Part shown: piece after piece, positions 47,459 through 59,568 of the stretch | How positions within the stretch are numbered: position 1 is the first letter of the stretch | Layout of the letters: each line of letters begins with the position of its first letter | Assembly: GCA_037974665.1 (NCBI GenBank) | Contig: CM075768.1 | Location: forward strand, 65,437,816-65,501,815 | Direction of reading: 5' to 3' | DNA: 64,000 bases | From: Ehretia macrophylla | Taxonomy: Eukaryota > Streptophyta > Magnoliopsida > Boraginales > Ehretiaceae | Made by a program: the position numbers and the translations under genes | The notes under the pieces: generated by a model | Told to the model about the DNA's origin: nothing | The model's database searches: none | What the model saw: the letters and a program-made list of their open reading frames with translations, nothing else

Positions 47459-47577
47459 GGGGTACAACACGAGGACATCCCAAGGGGTCACCCATCCTAG
47501 TACTACTCTTGCCCAACCACGCTTAACTTCGGAGTTCTGATGGGATCCGAGGCATTAGTGCTGGTATGATCGCACCC
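47459..47577 (-). rRNA. 5S rRNA: 5S rRNA copy 33 (type B)
   Basis: Changes at 27, 28, 61, 68, 95, 101 and 114. Confidence 0.93.
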
Positions 47578-48135
47578 GTCATGTTGTGGGCACAATTCCT
47601 TTATGAGTTAACGGTTCACAGTCCTAGCCTAGAGGGATGGCAAATTCAAAAGGCCCAATGGGCTTAACAATAACTCATCTGCTTCAACAACGCAGCATCA
47701 TTGCAAGACGTGATATCGACGCGTTTTAGGGCCCCCTAATGTCCCGCGAGTAAGGTTGTCATCCATTTAACAGCTCACGACGTACGATCCAGGACGAAGA
47801 AATAGAGCAAAAGAAGAATAGTGGCCTGAAACTGATGAAAACATTCGATTTTGCACTCCAAAAATGGACACAGCGAGCAAGCTGGCTGCCCCTATCGTAG
47901 AGCACTCACAAAGCTTCGCAACGGTATGCTGTGTGCCGCGTAACTCCTTACGGATCAAAAGTTATGGGCACCGGAGCGACGGAGGCCTGGTCAGAAGCCC
48001 TACGCCCTCGGTTTGCAGGCCCAGCCTCTACGTGAAGCAAAATTGTCTGGCCCAATGTTCCGTGGGATTCGGTAATAGAAATTTGGTGGATAAAGTATCT
48101 TGGCAACCTTAACCAGGGCAAAAAAAATTGAAAAG

Positions 48136-48254
48136 GGGGTGCAACACGAGGACTTCCAAGGGGGTCACCCATCCTAGTACTACTCTCGCCCAAGCGCGCT
48201 TAACTTCGGAGTTCTGATGGGATTCGGTGCATTAGAGCTGGTATGATTGCACCC
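48136..48254 (-). rRNA. 5S rRNA: 5S rRNA copy 34 (type A)
   Basis: Changes at 7, 19, 31, 59 and 97. The spacer upstream has lost about 10 bp near 48344. Confidence 0.94.
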
Positions 48255-48805
48255 GTCATGTTGAGGGTACAATTCCTTTATTTGTTAATGGTTCACAGTC
48301 CCAGCCTAGACAGATGGCCCATTCAAAAGGCCCAATGGGCTTAACCATCCGTTTCAACAGTGCAACATCCTCGCAAGACGTGATATCAACACGTTGTAGG
48401 GCCCTCTAATATCCAGCGAGTAAGGTTGTCGTCCTTTTAACAGCTCACGACGTACGATCCGGGAAGAAAAAACAGAGCAAAAGAAGAAAAGTGGCCTAAA
48501 TCTGATGAAAACGATCAATCTTGGGCTCCAAAAACGGGTACAGTGAGCAAGCTGACATCCCTCGTCGTAGAGCTCTCAGAGAGCTTTGTAACGGTATGCT
48601 GTACGTCGTGAAACTCCTTACATATCAAAATTTATGGGCACCGGAGCAATGGAGACCTGGTCACAAGCCCTACGCCCTCGGTTTGCGGGCCTAGCCTCCA
48701 CGTGAAGCGAAGTTGTCTGGCCCAATGGTCCGTGGGATTCGATAATAGAAATTTGGTGGATAAAGTATCTTGGCAACCTTAACCAGGGCAAAAAAAATTG
48801 AAAAG

Positions 48806-48924
48806 GGGGTGCAACACGAGGACTTCCCAGGGGGTCACCCATCCTCGTACTACTCTCGCCCAAGCACGCTTAACTTCAGAGTTCTGATGGGATCTGATGC
48901 ATTAGTGTTGGTATGATCGCACCC
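48806..48924 (-). rRNA. 5S rRNA: 5S rRNA copy 35 (type A)
   Basis: Changes at 17, 28, 30, 47 and 79. Confidence 0.94.
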
Positions 48925-49481
48925 GTCATGTTGAGGGCACAATTCCTTTATTTGTTAACGGTCCACAGTCCTAGCCTAGAGAGATGACCCATTCAAAAGG
49001 CCCAAAGGGCTTAACGATAACCCATCCACTTCAACAACACAGCATCCTCGCAAGACATGATATCGACATGTTGTAGGGCCCTCTAATGTCCCGCGTGTAA
49101 GGTTGTCATCCTTTTAACAGCACATGACGTACGATCCTGGACAAAAAAACAGAGCAAAAGAAAAAAATGGCCTAAAACTGATGAAAACGTTCGATTTTGG
49201 GCTCCAAAAAGGGCACAACGAGCAAGCCCGCTGCCCCCTTCGTAGAGCTCTCGGAGAGATTTGTAACAATATGCTGTGCACCGCGTAACTCCTTACGGAT
49301 CAAAAGTTATGGGCACCGGAGCAACGGACGCCTGGTCACAAGCCCTACAACCCTGGTTTGCAGGCCCAGCCTCCACGTGAAGTGAAGTTGTCTTGCCCAA
49401 GGTGCCGTGGGATTCGATAATAAAAATGCGGGGGATAAAGTATCTTGGCAACCCTAACCGGAGCAAAAAAATTTGAAAATG

Positions 49482-49600
49482 GGGGTGCAACACGAGGACA
49501 TCCCAGGGGGTCACCCATCCTAGTACTACTTTCACCCAAGCACGCTTAACTTCAGAGTTCTGATGGGATGCGTTGCATTAGTATTGGTATGTTCTTACAC
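49482..49600 (-). pseudogene. 5S rRNA: 5S rRNA copy 36 (type B, very degraded)
   Basis: About twelve changes (2, 5, 6, 9, 17, 18, 28, 31, 47, 67, 70, 101). They crowd into the first ten nucleotides and the intermediate element, so folding of the terminal helix is compromised. Confidence 0.87.
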
Positions 49601-50158
49601 GTCATGATGAGGGCACAATTCCTTTATGTGTTAACGGTTCACAGTCCCAGCCTAGAGAGATGACCAATTCAAAAGGCCCAATGGGCTTAATGATAACCCA
49701 TCTGTTTCAACAACGCAGCATCTTAGCAAGACATGATATCGACGCATTGTAGGGCCCCCTAATGTCCAGCGAGTTAGGTTGTCGTCCTTTTAACAGCTCA
49801 CGACATACGATCCGGGACGAAAAAATTGAGCAAAAGAAGAAAAGTGGTCCGAAACTGATGAACACATTCAATTTTGGGCTCCAAAAATGGGCAAAGCGAG
49901 CAAGCTGGCTGCCTCCTTCATAGAGCTCTCAGAGAGCTTTGCAACAGTATGATGTGCGCCGCGTAACTCCTTACGGATTAAAAGTTATGGGCACCGGAGC
50001 GACGGAGACCTGGTCACAAGCCCTACTCCCTCGATTTGCGGGCCCAGCCACTATGTGTAGCGAAGTTGTCTTGCCCAATGTTCTGTGGGATTCGGTAATA
50101 GAAATTTGGTGGAAAAAATATCTTGACAACCTTAACTAGGGCTAAAAAAAATGAAAAG

Positions 50159-50277
50159 ATGGTGCAACACGAGGACTTCCCAGTGGGTCACCCATCTTAG
50201 TATTACTCTCCTCCAAGCATGCTTAACTTTGGAGTTCTGATGGGATCCGGTGCATTAGTGCTGGTATGATCACACCC
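50159..50277 (-). rRNA. 5S rRNA: 5S rRNA copy 37 (type A, degraded)
   Basis: Ten changes (6, 48, 58, 66, 67, 75, 81, 94, 118, 119). Confidence 0.91.
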
Positions 50278-50835
50278 ATCATGTTGAGGACACAATTCCT
50301 TTATTTGTTAACGGTTCACAGTCCCATCCTAGAGGGATGGCCCATTCGAAAGGCCCAATGGGCTTAACGACAACCCATCCACTTCAACAACACAGCATCC
50401 TCGCAAGACGTGATATCGACGCGTTGTAGGGCCCTCTAAAGTCCCGTTAGTAAGGTTGTCGTCCTTGTAACAGCTCACGACGTACGATCGGGAACAGAAA
50501 AACAGAGCAAAAGAAGAAAAGTGGCGTGAAACTGATGAAAACGTTCGATTTTGGGCTCCAAAAAGGGCACAGCTAGCAAGCTTGCTGCCCACTTCGTAGA
50601 GCTATCGGAGAGCTTTGCAACGGTATGGTGTACGGCGCGTAACTCCTTACGGATCAAAAGTTATGGGCACCGGAGCGACGGACACCAGGTCACAAGCCCT
50701 ACGCCCTCGATTTGCGCTCCCAGCCTCCACGTGAAGCGAAGTTGTCTGACCCAAGGTGCCGTGGGATTCGATAATAGAAATGTGGTGGATAAAGTGTCTT
50801 GGCAACCCAAACCAGTGCAAAAAAAATTGAAAAGG

Positions 50836-50933
50836 GGGGTGCAACACGAGGACATCCCAAGGGGTCGCCCAAGCACCCTTAACTTCGGAGTTCTGATGGG
50901 ATCCGGTGCATTAGTGCTGGTATGATCACACCC
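50836..50933 (-). pseudogene. 5S rRNA: 5S rRNA copy 38 with 21 nt deletion
   Basis: Only 98 nt. Positions 68-88 are absent, removing most of the intermediate element and the start of Box C, which Pol III genes of this class need. The join GGGGTCGCCC lies where TCACCC and TCGCCC resemble each other. Other changes are 6, 57, 95 and 101. Confidence 0.95.
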
Positions 50934-51491
50934 ATCATGTTGAGGGCACAATTCCTTTATATGTTAACGGTTCACAGTCCCAGCCTAGAGGGATGGCCAA
51001 TTCAAATGGCCCAATGGGCTTAACGAAAACTAATCTGCTTCAACAACGCAGCAACTTAGCATGACGTGATATCGACGCGTTGTAGGGTCCTCTAATGTCC
51101 CGCGAGTAAGGTTGATGTCCTTTTAACAGCTCACGATGTACGATCCAGGAGGAGAAAATAAAGTAGAAGAAGAAAACTAGCATGAAACTGATGAAAACGT
51201 TTGGTTTTGGGCTCCAAAAATGGGCACAGTGAGCAAGCTGGCTGCCCCTGTCGTAGAGCTCTCAGAGAGCTTTGCAACGATATGATGTGAGCTGCGTAAC
51301 TCCTTACGGATCAAAACTTATGGGCACCGGATCGACGGAGATCTGGTCACAAGCCCTACGCCCTTGGTTTGCAGGCCCAGCCTCTACGTGAAGCGAAGTT
51401 GTCTTTCCCAATGTTCCATGGGATTTGGTAATAGAAATTTGGTGGATAAAGTATCTTGGCAAACTTAACCAGGGCAAAAAAAATTGAAAAG

Positions 51492-51610
51492 GGGGTGCAA
51501 AACGAGGACTTCTCAGTGGGTCACCCATCCAAGTACAACTCTCGCGCAAGCACGCTTAACTTCGGAGTTCTGATGGGATCCGGTAAATTAGTGCTGGTAT
51601 GATCGCACCC
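51492..51610 (-). rRNA. 5S rRNA: 5S rRNA copy 39 (type A, degraded)
   Basis: Changes at 25, 26, 65, 74, 80, 94, 98 and 110. Five are shared with copy 32, 4.7 kb away. Confidence 0.92.
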
Positions 51611-52168
51611 GTCATGTTGAGGGCACAATTCCTTTATTTGTTAACGTTTCACAGTCCTATCCTAGAGGGATGGCCAATTCAAATGGCCCAATGGGCTTAA
51701 CAAAAACTCATCTGCTTCAACAACGCAGCAACTTAGCAAGACGTGATATTGACACGTTGTAGGGCCCTCTGATGTCCCGCGAGTCAGGTTGTCGTCCTTT
51801 TAACGGCTCACGACGTACGATTCAGGACGGAAAAACAAAGCAAAAGAAGAAAAGTGGCCTGAAACTTATGAAAATGTTTGATTTTGGGCTCCAAAAAGGG
51901 GCACAACGAGCAATCTAGCTGCCCCCATTGTAGATCTCTCAGAGAGCTTTGCAACGGTATGTTGTGCGCTGCGTAACTCCTTACGGATCAAAAGTTATGG
52001 GCACCGAAGCGACGGAGACCTGGTCACAAGCCTTATGCCCTCAGTTTGCGGGCTCAGCCTCTACGTGAAGCGCAGTTGTCGTGCCCAATGTTTCGTGGGA
52101 TTAGGTAATAGAAATTTGGTGGATAAAGTATCTTGGCAACCCTAACCAGGGCAAAAAAAATTGAAAAA

Positions 52169-52288
52169 GGGGTACAACACGAGGACTTCCCATGGGGGTC
52201 ACCCATCCTAGTACAACTCTCGCCCAAGCAAGCTTAACTTCGGAGTTTTGATGGGATCCGGTGCATTAGTGCTGGTATGATCGCACCC
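52169..52288 (-). rRNA. 5S rRNA: 5S rRNA copy 40, 120 nt (type A)
   Basis: One extra base near position 95, plus changes at 41, 58, 74 and 114. The insertion lies at the edge of Box C. Confidence 0.9.
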
Positions 52289-52846
52289 GTCATGTTGAGG
52301 GCACAATCACTTAATTTTTTAACGGTTCACAGTCCCATCCTACAGAGATGGCCCATTCAGAAGGCATAATGGGCTTAACGACAACCCATCCGCTTCAACA
52401 GTGCAACATCCTCGCAAGACGTGATATCGACGCATTGTAGGGCCCTCTAATGTCCCGCGAGTAAGGTTGTCGTCCTTTTAACAGCTCACGATGTACGATC
52501 TGGGACGAAAAAACATAGCAAAAGAAGAAAAGTGGCCTGAAATTGATGAAAACGTTCAATTTTGGGATCCAAAAATGGGAAAAGTGAACAAGCTGGCTGC
52601 CCCTGTCGTGGAGCTCAAGAAGAGCTTTGCAACGGTATGTTGTGCACCGCGTAACTCCTTACGGATCAAAAGTTATGGGCACCGGAGCGACGGAGACCTG
52701 GTCACAAGCCCTACGCCCTCGGTTTGCTGGCCCAGCCTCCACGTGAAGCGCAGTTGTCTTGCCCAATGTTCCGTTGGATTCGGTAATAGGAATTTGGTGG
52801 ATAAAGTATCTTGGCAACCCTAACCTGGGCAAAAAAAATTGAAAAG

Positions 52847-52965
52847 GGGGGGGAACACGAGGACTTCCCAAGGGGTCACCCATCCTAGTACTACTCTCAC
52901 CCAAGCACGCTTAACATCGGAGTTCTGTTGGGATCCGGTGCATTAGTGCTGGTATGATCGCACCC
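52847..52965 (-). rRNA. 5S rRNA: 5S rRNA copy 41 (type A)
   Basis: A G8 run on plus replaces GGGGTGC at the 3' end (positions 113 and 115). Other changes are 38, 50, 67 and 95. Confidence 0.92.
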
Positions 52966-53521
52966 GCCATGTTGAGGGCACAATTCCTTTATTTGTTAGC
53001 GCTTCACAGTCCCAGCCTAGAGAGATGGCCTATTCAAAAGGCCCAATGGGCTTAATGACAACCCATCCGCTTCAACAATACAGCATCCTCGCAAGACGTG
53101 ATATCGACGCGTTGTAGGGCCCTCTAATGTCCCGTGAGTAAGGTTGTCGTCCTTTTAACAGCTCACGACGTACGATCCGGGACGGTAAAATAGAGCAAAA
53201 GAAGAAATATGGCCTGAAACTGATGAAAATGTGCGATTTTGGGCTCCAAAAAGCTCACTGCATACAAGCTCGCTGCCCCCTTCGTAGAGCTATCGGAGAG
53301 CTTTGCAACGGTATGCTGTGCGCCGCGTAACGCCTTACGGATCAAAAGTTATGGGTACCGGAGCGACGGAGACCTGGTCACAAGCCCTACACACTCGGTT
53401 TGCGGCCCAGCCTCCATGTGAAGCGAAGTTGTCTTGCCCAAGGTGCCATAGGATTCGATAATAGAAATATGGTGGATAAAGTATATTGGCAACCCAAACT
53501 GGAGCAAAAAAATTGAAAAGG

Positions 53522-53640
53522 GGGGTACAACACGAGGACATCCTTAGGGGTCACCAATCCTACTACTACTCTCACCCAAGCACGCTTAACTTCGGAGTTC
53601 TGATGGGATCCGGTGCATTAGTGCTGGTATGATCGCACTC
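53522..53640 (-). rRNA. 5S rRNA: 5S rRNA copy 42 (type B)
   Basis: Changes at 2, 67, 78, 85, 95, 96, 97, 101 and 114. Box C is badly hit. Confidence 0.91.
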
Positions 53641-54197
53641 ATCATGTTGAGGGCATAATTCCTTTATGTGTTAACGGTTCACAATACCTGCCTAGAGAGA
53701 TGGTCAATTCAAAAGGCCTAATGGGCTTAACGATAACCCATTTGCTTCAACAACGCAGCATCCTAGTAAAACGTGATAGCGACGCGTTGTAGGGCCCCCT
53801 AATGTCCAGCGAGTAAGGTTGTCGTCCTTTTGATAGCTCACGACGTACGATCCGTGATGAAAAAATAGAGCAAAAGAAGAAAAGTGGCTTGAAATTGATG
53901 AAAACGTTCGATTTTCGGCTCCAAAAATGGCATAGCGAGCAAACTGGCTGCCCCTCTCGTAGTGCTCTCAGAGAGCTTTGCAACGGTATGCTGTGCGCCG
54001 CGTAACTCCGTACGGATCAAAAGTTATGGGCACCAGAGCGACAGAGACCTGGTCACAAGCCCTACGCCCTTAGTTTGCTGGCCCAGCCTCTACATGAAGC
54101 GTAGTTGTCTTGCCCAATGTTCCATGGGATTCGGTAATAGAAATTTGGTGGATAAAGTATCTTGGCAACCTTAACCAGGGCAAAAAGAATTGAAAAG

Positions 54198-54316
54198 AGG
54201 GTGCAACACGAGGACTTCTCAGGGGGTCACCAATCCTAATACTACTCTCACCCAAGCATGCTTAACTTCGGAGTTCTGAGGAGATCCGGTGCATTAATGC
54301 TGGTATGATCGCACAC
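54198..54316 (-). rRNA. 5S rRNA: 5S rRNA copy 43 (type A, degraded)
   Basis: Ten changes (2, 20, 35, 37, 58, 67, 78, 85, 98, 119). It shares 2, 67, 78 and 85 in position with its neighbour copy 42. Confidence 0.91.
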
Positions 54317-54873
54317 GTCATGTTGAGGGCACAATTCATTTATTTATTAACGGTTCACAGTCCCATCCTTGAAAGATGGCCCATTCAAAAGGCCCAATGG
54401 GCATAACGACAACCCATCCGCTTCAACAACGCAGCATCCTCGCAAGACGTGACATCGACGCGTTGTACGGCCCTCTAATGTCCCTTGAGTAGGGTTGTCG
54501 TCCTTTTAACAGCTCACGACGTACGATCCGGGATGGAAAAACAGAGCAAAAGAAGAAAAGTGGCCTGAAACTGATGAAAACGTTCGATTTTCGGCTCCAA
54601 CAAGGGCACAGCTAGCAAGCTCACTGCCTCCTTCGTAGAGCTGTCAGAGAGCTTTGCAACGATATGCTGTGTGCTGCGTAACTCCTTACGGATCAAAAGT
54701 TATGGGCACCGAAGCGGCGAAGACCTGGTCACAAGCCCTACACGCTTGGTTTGCGGGCCCAGCCTCCACGTGAAGCGAAGTTGTCTTGCCCAAGGTGCCG
54801 TGGGATTCGATAATAGAAATGTGGTGGATGAAGTATCTTGCCAACCCAAACCGGAGCAAAAAAAATTGAAAAT

Positions 54874-54992
54874 GGGGTATAACACGAGGACATCCCAGGG
54901 GGTCACCCATCCTAGTACTACTCTCGCCCAAGCGCGCTTAACTTCGGAGTTCTTATGGGATTCGGTGCATTAGTGCTGGTATGATCGCACCC
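54874..54992 (-). rRNA. 5S rRNA: 5S rRNA copy 44 (type B)
   Basis: Changes at 31, 39, 59, 101, 113 and 114. Confidence 0.93.
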
Positions 54993-55550
54993 GTCATGTT
55001 GAGGGTACAATTCTTTTATGTGTTAAAGGTTCACAGTCTTAGCCTAGATAGATAGCCAATTCAAAAGGCTCAATGGGCTTAACGACAACCCATTTGCTTC
55101 AACAACGCAGCATCCTAGCAAAACGTGATAGCGACGCGTTGTAGGGCCGCCTAATGTCCCGCGAATAAGGTTGTCGTCGTTTTAACAGCTAACGACGTAC
55201 AATCCGGGATGAAAAAATAGAGCAAAAGAAGAAAAGTGGCCTGAAACTGATGAAAACATTCGATTTTGGGCTCCAAAAATGGGCCCAGCGAGCAAGCTGG
55301 CTGCCCCTGTCGTAGAGCTCTCGAAGAGCTTTCCAATGGTACGCTGTATGCCGCGTAACTCCTTACGGATCAAAAGTTATGGGCACCGGAAAGACGGATA
55401 CCTGGGCACAAGCCCTAAGCCCTCGATTTGCGAGCCCAGCCTCTACGTGAAGTGAAGTTGTCTTGCCCAATGTCCCGTGGGATTCGGTAATAGAAATTTG
55501 GTGGATAAAGTATCTTAGCAACCCTAACCAGGGCAAAAAAAATTGAAAAG

Positions 55551-55567
55551 GGGGTGCAACACGAGGA
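55551..55567 (-). pseudogene. 5S rRNA: 5S rRNA copy 45, 3' end fragment
   Basis: GGGGTGCAACACGAGGA is the last 17 nt of the RNA, cut off by the solo LTR. The remainder lies at 63174-63278. Confidence 0.93.
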
Positions 55568-55798
55568 ATTATGTGAGGCCCGACCCCGAATAACGTGTGT
55601 TACCTTGATTTGTGTGCCATAGACTAAGAATGATATGACTGACCTTGGATTACGTGCCCTGTCTTGGTTTTCGTGCATGTCTTGTTATTTATGCCTTGAC
55701 CTAGAATTATGTGCCCTAACCCTCGATATACGTGTGATACCTAGATAAACATGCCATGACCTTAATTTACGTGCAAGACCTTGATTTGCGTGTGTCTC

Positions 55799-58700
55799 TG
55801 TCACGCCCCCACCCGGCCTATAAAGGTTAGACTAGGGTGTGATCTAAACATGCAAGTCCTTTCACATTCTTAATCATTCTAGGGGGTTTAGCACTTAACG
55901 TTTTATTCTAGACTCCAAATTTTTTGGGAAGTCCGGCAGCATAACGGCTGTAATTGGGCTCTTTGTTTGACCTAATTCTTTAAACGCCTCAATTATTCCA
56001 ATCATTAATCCAATTCCATTAAAGACTCCTATTTGTCACCAACCGATTTGCCTACTAGTTTATCTTGAAAGTCTCGTTTGGTTAATAAGCCTAACATGAT
56101 AACTATGTCCCGTTTATTTGTCAATTTCCTATCATGCAAGTACCTATTATCCTTTAGTTTGCAAATGAGCACCTAAGTGAAATTAGATAGAATTAACTTA
56201 GTTGATTGTTCATCTAGTGGTTTGAATGCCTACGATAACTACTAATGAAGAAAACGAAAGCAAACAACCAAATAAAAGTTCGTCCGGTTATAGATAGTAC
56301 AATCCCAGAATTAGACCCAAATTACAACGGGGTCATTTACATCAATAAAATGAATATTTGCAATCAAACACAACATCCATATAGCAACCACTTTCAGGCA
56401 AGGCACAAAAGCACGTAGGGACAGGCAATCACTCCAAGGAATCATCGATAAGCACGTTGGCCTCGGGTACCTGTACCTGTTCTTCTTCACCTGTGATAAA
56501 AAGAGGGTGAGTCCTTATGAACTCAGCGAGGGGGAACGAGAAATACGTTTTGAAACTCATTTTCCGATTAAACTTATGAAAATCCCTTTCTCAAACATGA
56601 ATACAACAGAAATACAAGTACAGAAATACAAGTACAGAACAGGAATACCGATCTTTCCTCCCCGAGGTTCTCTAGGATCCAAGCGGGAGTACTTATACAC
56701 ATAATAAAAAGGATACGGCGAGCTTTTGCTCTCAGATCAGTTTCAGAATCAGAAGTTGCGGCCGACTTCAAATCATTCCCCAAAACACACCAGGTGGGTG
56801 TACTCCGGATGTACCCCAAAATCCTACGACCCAACTCTCCGAGGAAGTCTAGCCCCCAAGCGAGAGAGGGAATGGGACCATGGTGGTCACGGTATCACCG
56901 GCAAGCCCGATGCCGCCCGGCGTACGTGATCACTACCATGCCAACAGGAAAGGTTGCAACCTTGTATGCAATGCACATTTATGACAGGTAATATATATCA
57001 CAGAAGGAGGACAACAAAGTAGGTTGCCTCCGGACAGTCATAAGATTGCACATTGACAGATAAACGGGCAGGACAAGATAGGACAGGAAATTTCACTTGA
57101 AAGGCATATAGAGTTATATGGAAATTAAACGGGCAGCCATGTAACACATGTAAAACAGGCCATATAACTCATTAAAAGTCCACGCAATCAAGTGATAAGA
57201 TTACTCAACATGTAGTGATATCAACAAGGGTTCAAATGCGAGAAAAGCTTATTTGTCAACATGCAATGGTCAAGATCACTTTTAAAGTTATAAAACATTT
57301 ACGGGCAGCCCACGCAACGTACAGTTTCCTCACAATATCCAATGGTTAACACTTAGCAAGAATATTTAATCATTAGGGTTTCCATTTCATGCATAATCGT
57401 GCGATCAAACCCTAAGTCAACTTAACATCATTCCCAAGTCATACATCATTCAATTCATACATCCTCAAGTGCTTAAAACAGTCCACATAATATTCCAACA
57501 CCACAATTCCAAGCAACTAGTGCCACAAAAGAGGTTACAATAGTTTTCCAAGCACATAGCTAAGTGGAACACTCACTGCAATAGGCTGTTTTCTCATGAT
57601 CAATGGGATAATCAAAAAATCTCCAAATTCAGTGAATAAGATGTCAAATTTAAGCTTAAGAGTTATCTAAAATCAGAAACAAGCCTTGCATCAATTGGAG
57701 TTCAGAATCATTAGTTATAACCGAAACAGTGAGGTAACACAAAACTGTCCAGATTTGCACACTTTTCAGAAAATGACGTTTTTGAGGTCCTTAGAGTCGT
57801 TTTTAGCTTTGGTCTATTTCTGACAAAGTTGTCCAGAACTGAAAAATCTAGCAGCGCACCAATTTTCATGCATTTTGGACAACATTTACTAAGTCAAATT
57901 TGGTTCGTTCCACAAGGTCAGTGCATCTGCCAAAACCTGATTCATTTTTCCAGATTTCCAGATTTGGTCACATTTTAATGATTTGCCATTTTGAGGACCT
58001 TAGAGTCAAAATTTGCTTCGACCTATTTCTGGGAAAAATGTTCAAAACTGCCCAAACTAGTCACCTACCAATTTTCAAGCATTTTCAACACCATTTTCTT
58101 AGCTAAACTTACCTCGAACAGACTGGTCAGAGAGCTGTCACATAAATTCGACTTCACCTAACATCATTTTCAAGCCAAGTTCTTGCCATGCATGGTTGTT
58201 TAAGCTCATGGACGACCACATAACTCAAGTACAGAAGCAAATATACTCATTTGTGAACATGCATGTGAAATTTCAAAGAGTTTTCAAAAGCTTTTAACCC
58301 TCACCTTAGCAATCAACCACAAAATGCTCAAGACCCTTTGTTGAAGCTCAAACCTTCTCCTTTCCCTTGCTTAGTCGAGAACCTCACTAATTTTTCTCTA
58401 TTTTTCCTAGCTTAATGTTCAAACTCTTAGCACAAGCATGATGTTAAACTATGAAGAAAAGAAATGGATGCTTAGTAACTCACCTAGGCCGAAATGGAGC
58501 TTCAAATGCGCATGCAAGAGAAATTTTCGAACTCTAGCTTGTTTGCTTGGTTTTCTTGATGTGTTGGTTGCCTTGTTCGACCAAGGTGTGGTGAAGATGA
58601 ACAAAGATGATGAGATTTCAGCCAAGGACCGAAATGGAGAGAGAAGAATGAGAGGAGAGAGAGTTTGTGAGAGGAAATGAAAGAAATGACAAAGAAATGA

Positions 58701-59568
58701 AGGTCTTGGCAATTTTGAGGAGTATGTCGGCATTGGGCAGCCCATTTTCAGCTTTGTGTCTTCAAAATTCTTTAATTTGAAATGTTAAGCATGGGCAAAA
58801 TGCTATGGTCGAGAATGGTGAAGAAATTGGGTGCAATTTGAGCAATTTTTTAATGCATCATGCTAAGTGTTTGACTAAGACTATGAATAAAATATGCAAT
58901 TGTTAGACCAATGCTCTTAGTGGTCGGCCAAAGCTAATGAATTGGCTGAATTTTTGTCATCTTAAGCATTATTTAATTGTATCTTGGAAGTGCAAAAAAG
59001 AATAATGCAAAAAGAATAAAGAATGTTTGTTTTTGGTGCATTTTTGTCTTCTAGTGAAAGGAATTTGGATTATTATATTGTTAGTGGATTTTGTAGGATT
59101 GTTTAATAGTCTAGTGCTTCGTGAAAGATGCTTTCTTGATTAGCGTGAAGACACGCTTTCCTAGGTTTAGGGCACGCACTTCGAGGTAGGACACGAACTA
59201 CGAGACGAACGCACATTTTTCAAGTAAACGCACGTAACCCTATATGAATGCACGTAAACCAATGCAAGGCACGTAATTCAATGTAATGCACACAAATCAA
59301 GGTACGACTCTTAAACCTAGGTTAAGGTACGCAGTTCAAGGTTAGGGCACACAAAACGAGATAACACACGTATATCGAGGTCAGGGCACATATTTCTAGG
59401 TACTGCACGTGAGTCGGGGATTAGGGCACACTATTCTAGGTCAAGGCACGTACGACGAGGTATGCACAAAAACCAAGATAGGACACGTAATCCAAGGTCG
59501 GTCATATAATTAAGGGTCTGTGGCACGCAAATCGAGGTAAGGCACATTATTCGGGGTCGGGCCTCACA
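55799..59568 (-). mobile_element. Nested solo LTR (3770 bp)
   Basis: Ends TGTCACGCCCC and CCTCACA with a perfect GTCTC duplication (55794-55798 and 59569-59573). There is no internal sequence. The first ~100 bp resembles the gag-bearing family, the next ~250 bp the LARD family, so the LTR is mosaic. Frames inside it are short and broken. Confidence 0.93.
56879..56940 (-). other. Conserved LTR hairpin, nested solo LTR
   Basis: CATGGTGGT pairs with ACTACCATG using one G-U pair. The inner TCACG/CGTGA and the CCGG core remain. Confidence 0.75.

Larger units (their letters stand above)
27033..55571 (-). repeat. 5S rDNA tandem array, main segment
   Basis: Copies 4-44 plus the tail of copy 45, mostly at 674-679 bp spacing. 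Shorter spacings (656-671 bp) each have a visible cause, such as deletion, filler or a chimeric upstream region. Two intervals (1076 and 970 bp) contain an extra unit that lost its gene. Spacers of ~558 bp hold no gene. The frames of 60-150 codons that recur in them on both strands follow the repeat and are not conserved as proteins. Type A and type B units are interspersed. Confidence 0.97.

Noticed and set aside
27033-55571. Recurring open frames of 60-150 codons in the 5S spacers on both strands, with similar peptides in each unit.
   Set aside because: They repeat because the DNA repeats. Starts, stops and frames shift from unit to unit and many run into the 5S gene. I treat them as non-coding.
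55567-55571. A clean 5 bp target duplication for the outer solo LTR.
   Set aside because: The left flank (GGAATTA) and right flank (AGACT) fit GGACT only with changes and two extra bases, so I call it imperfect.
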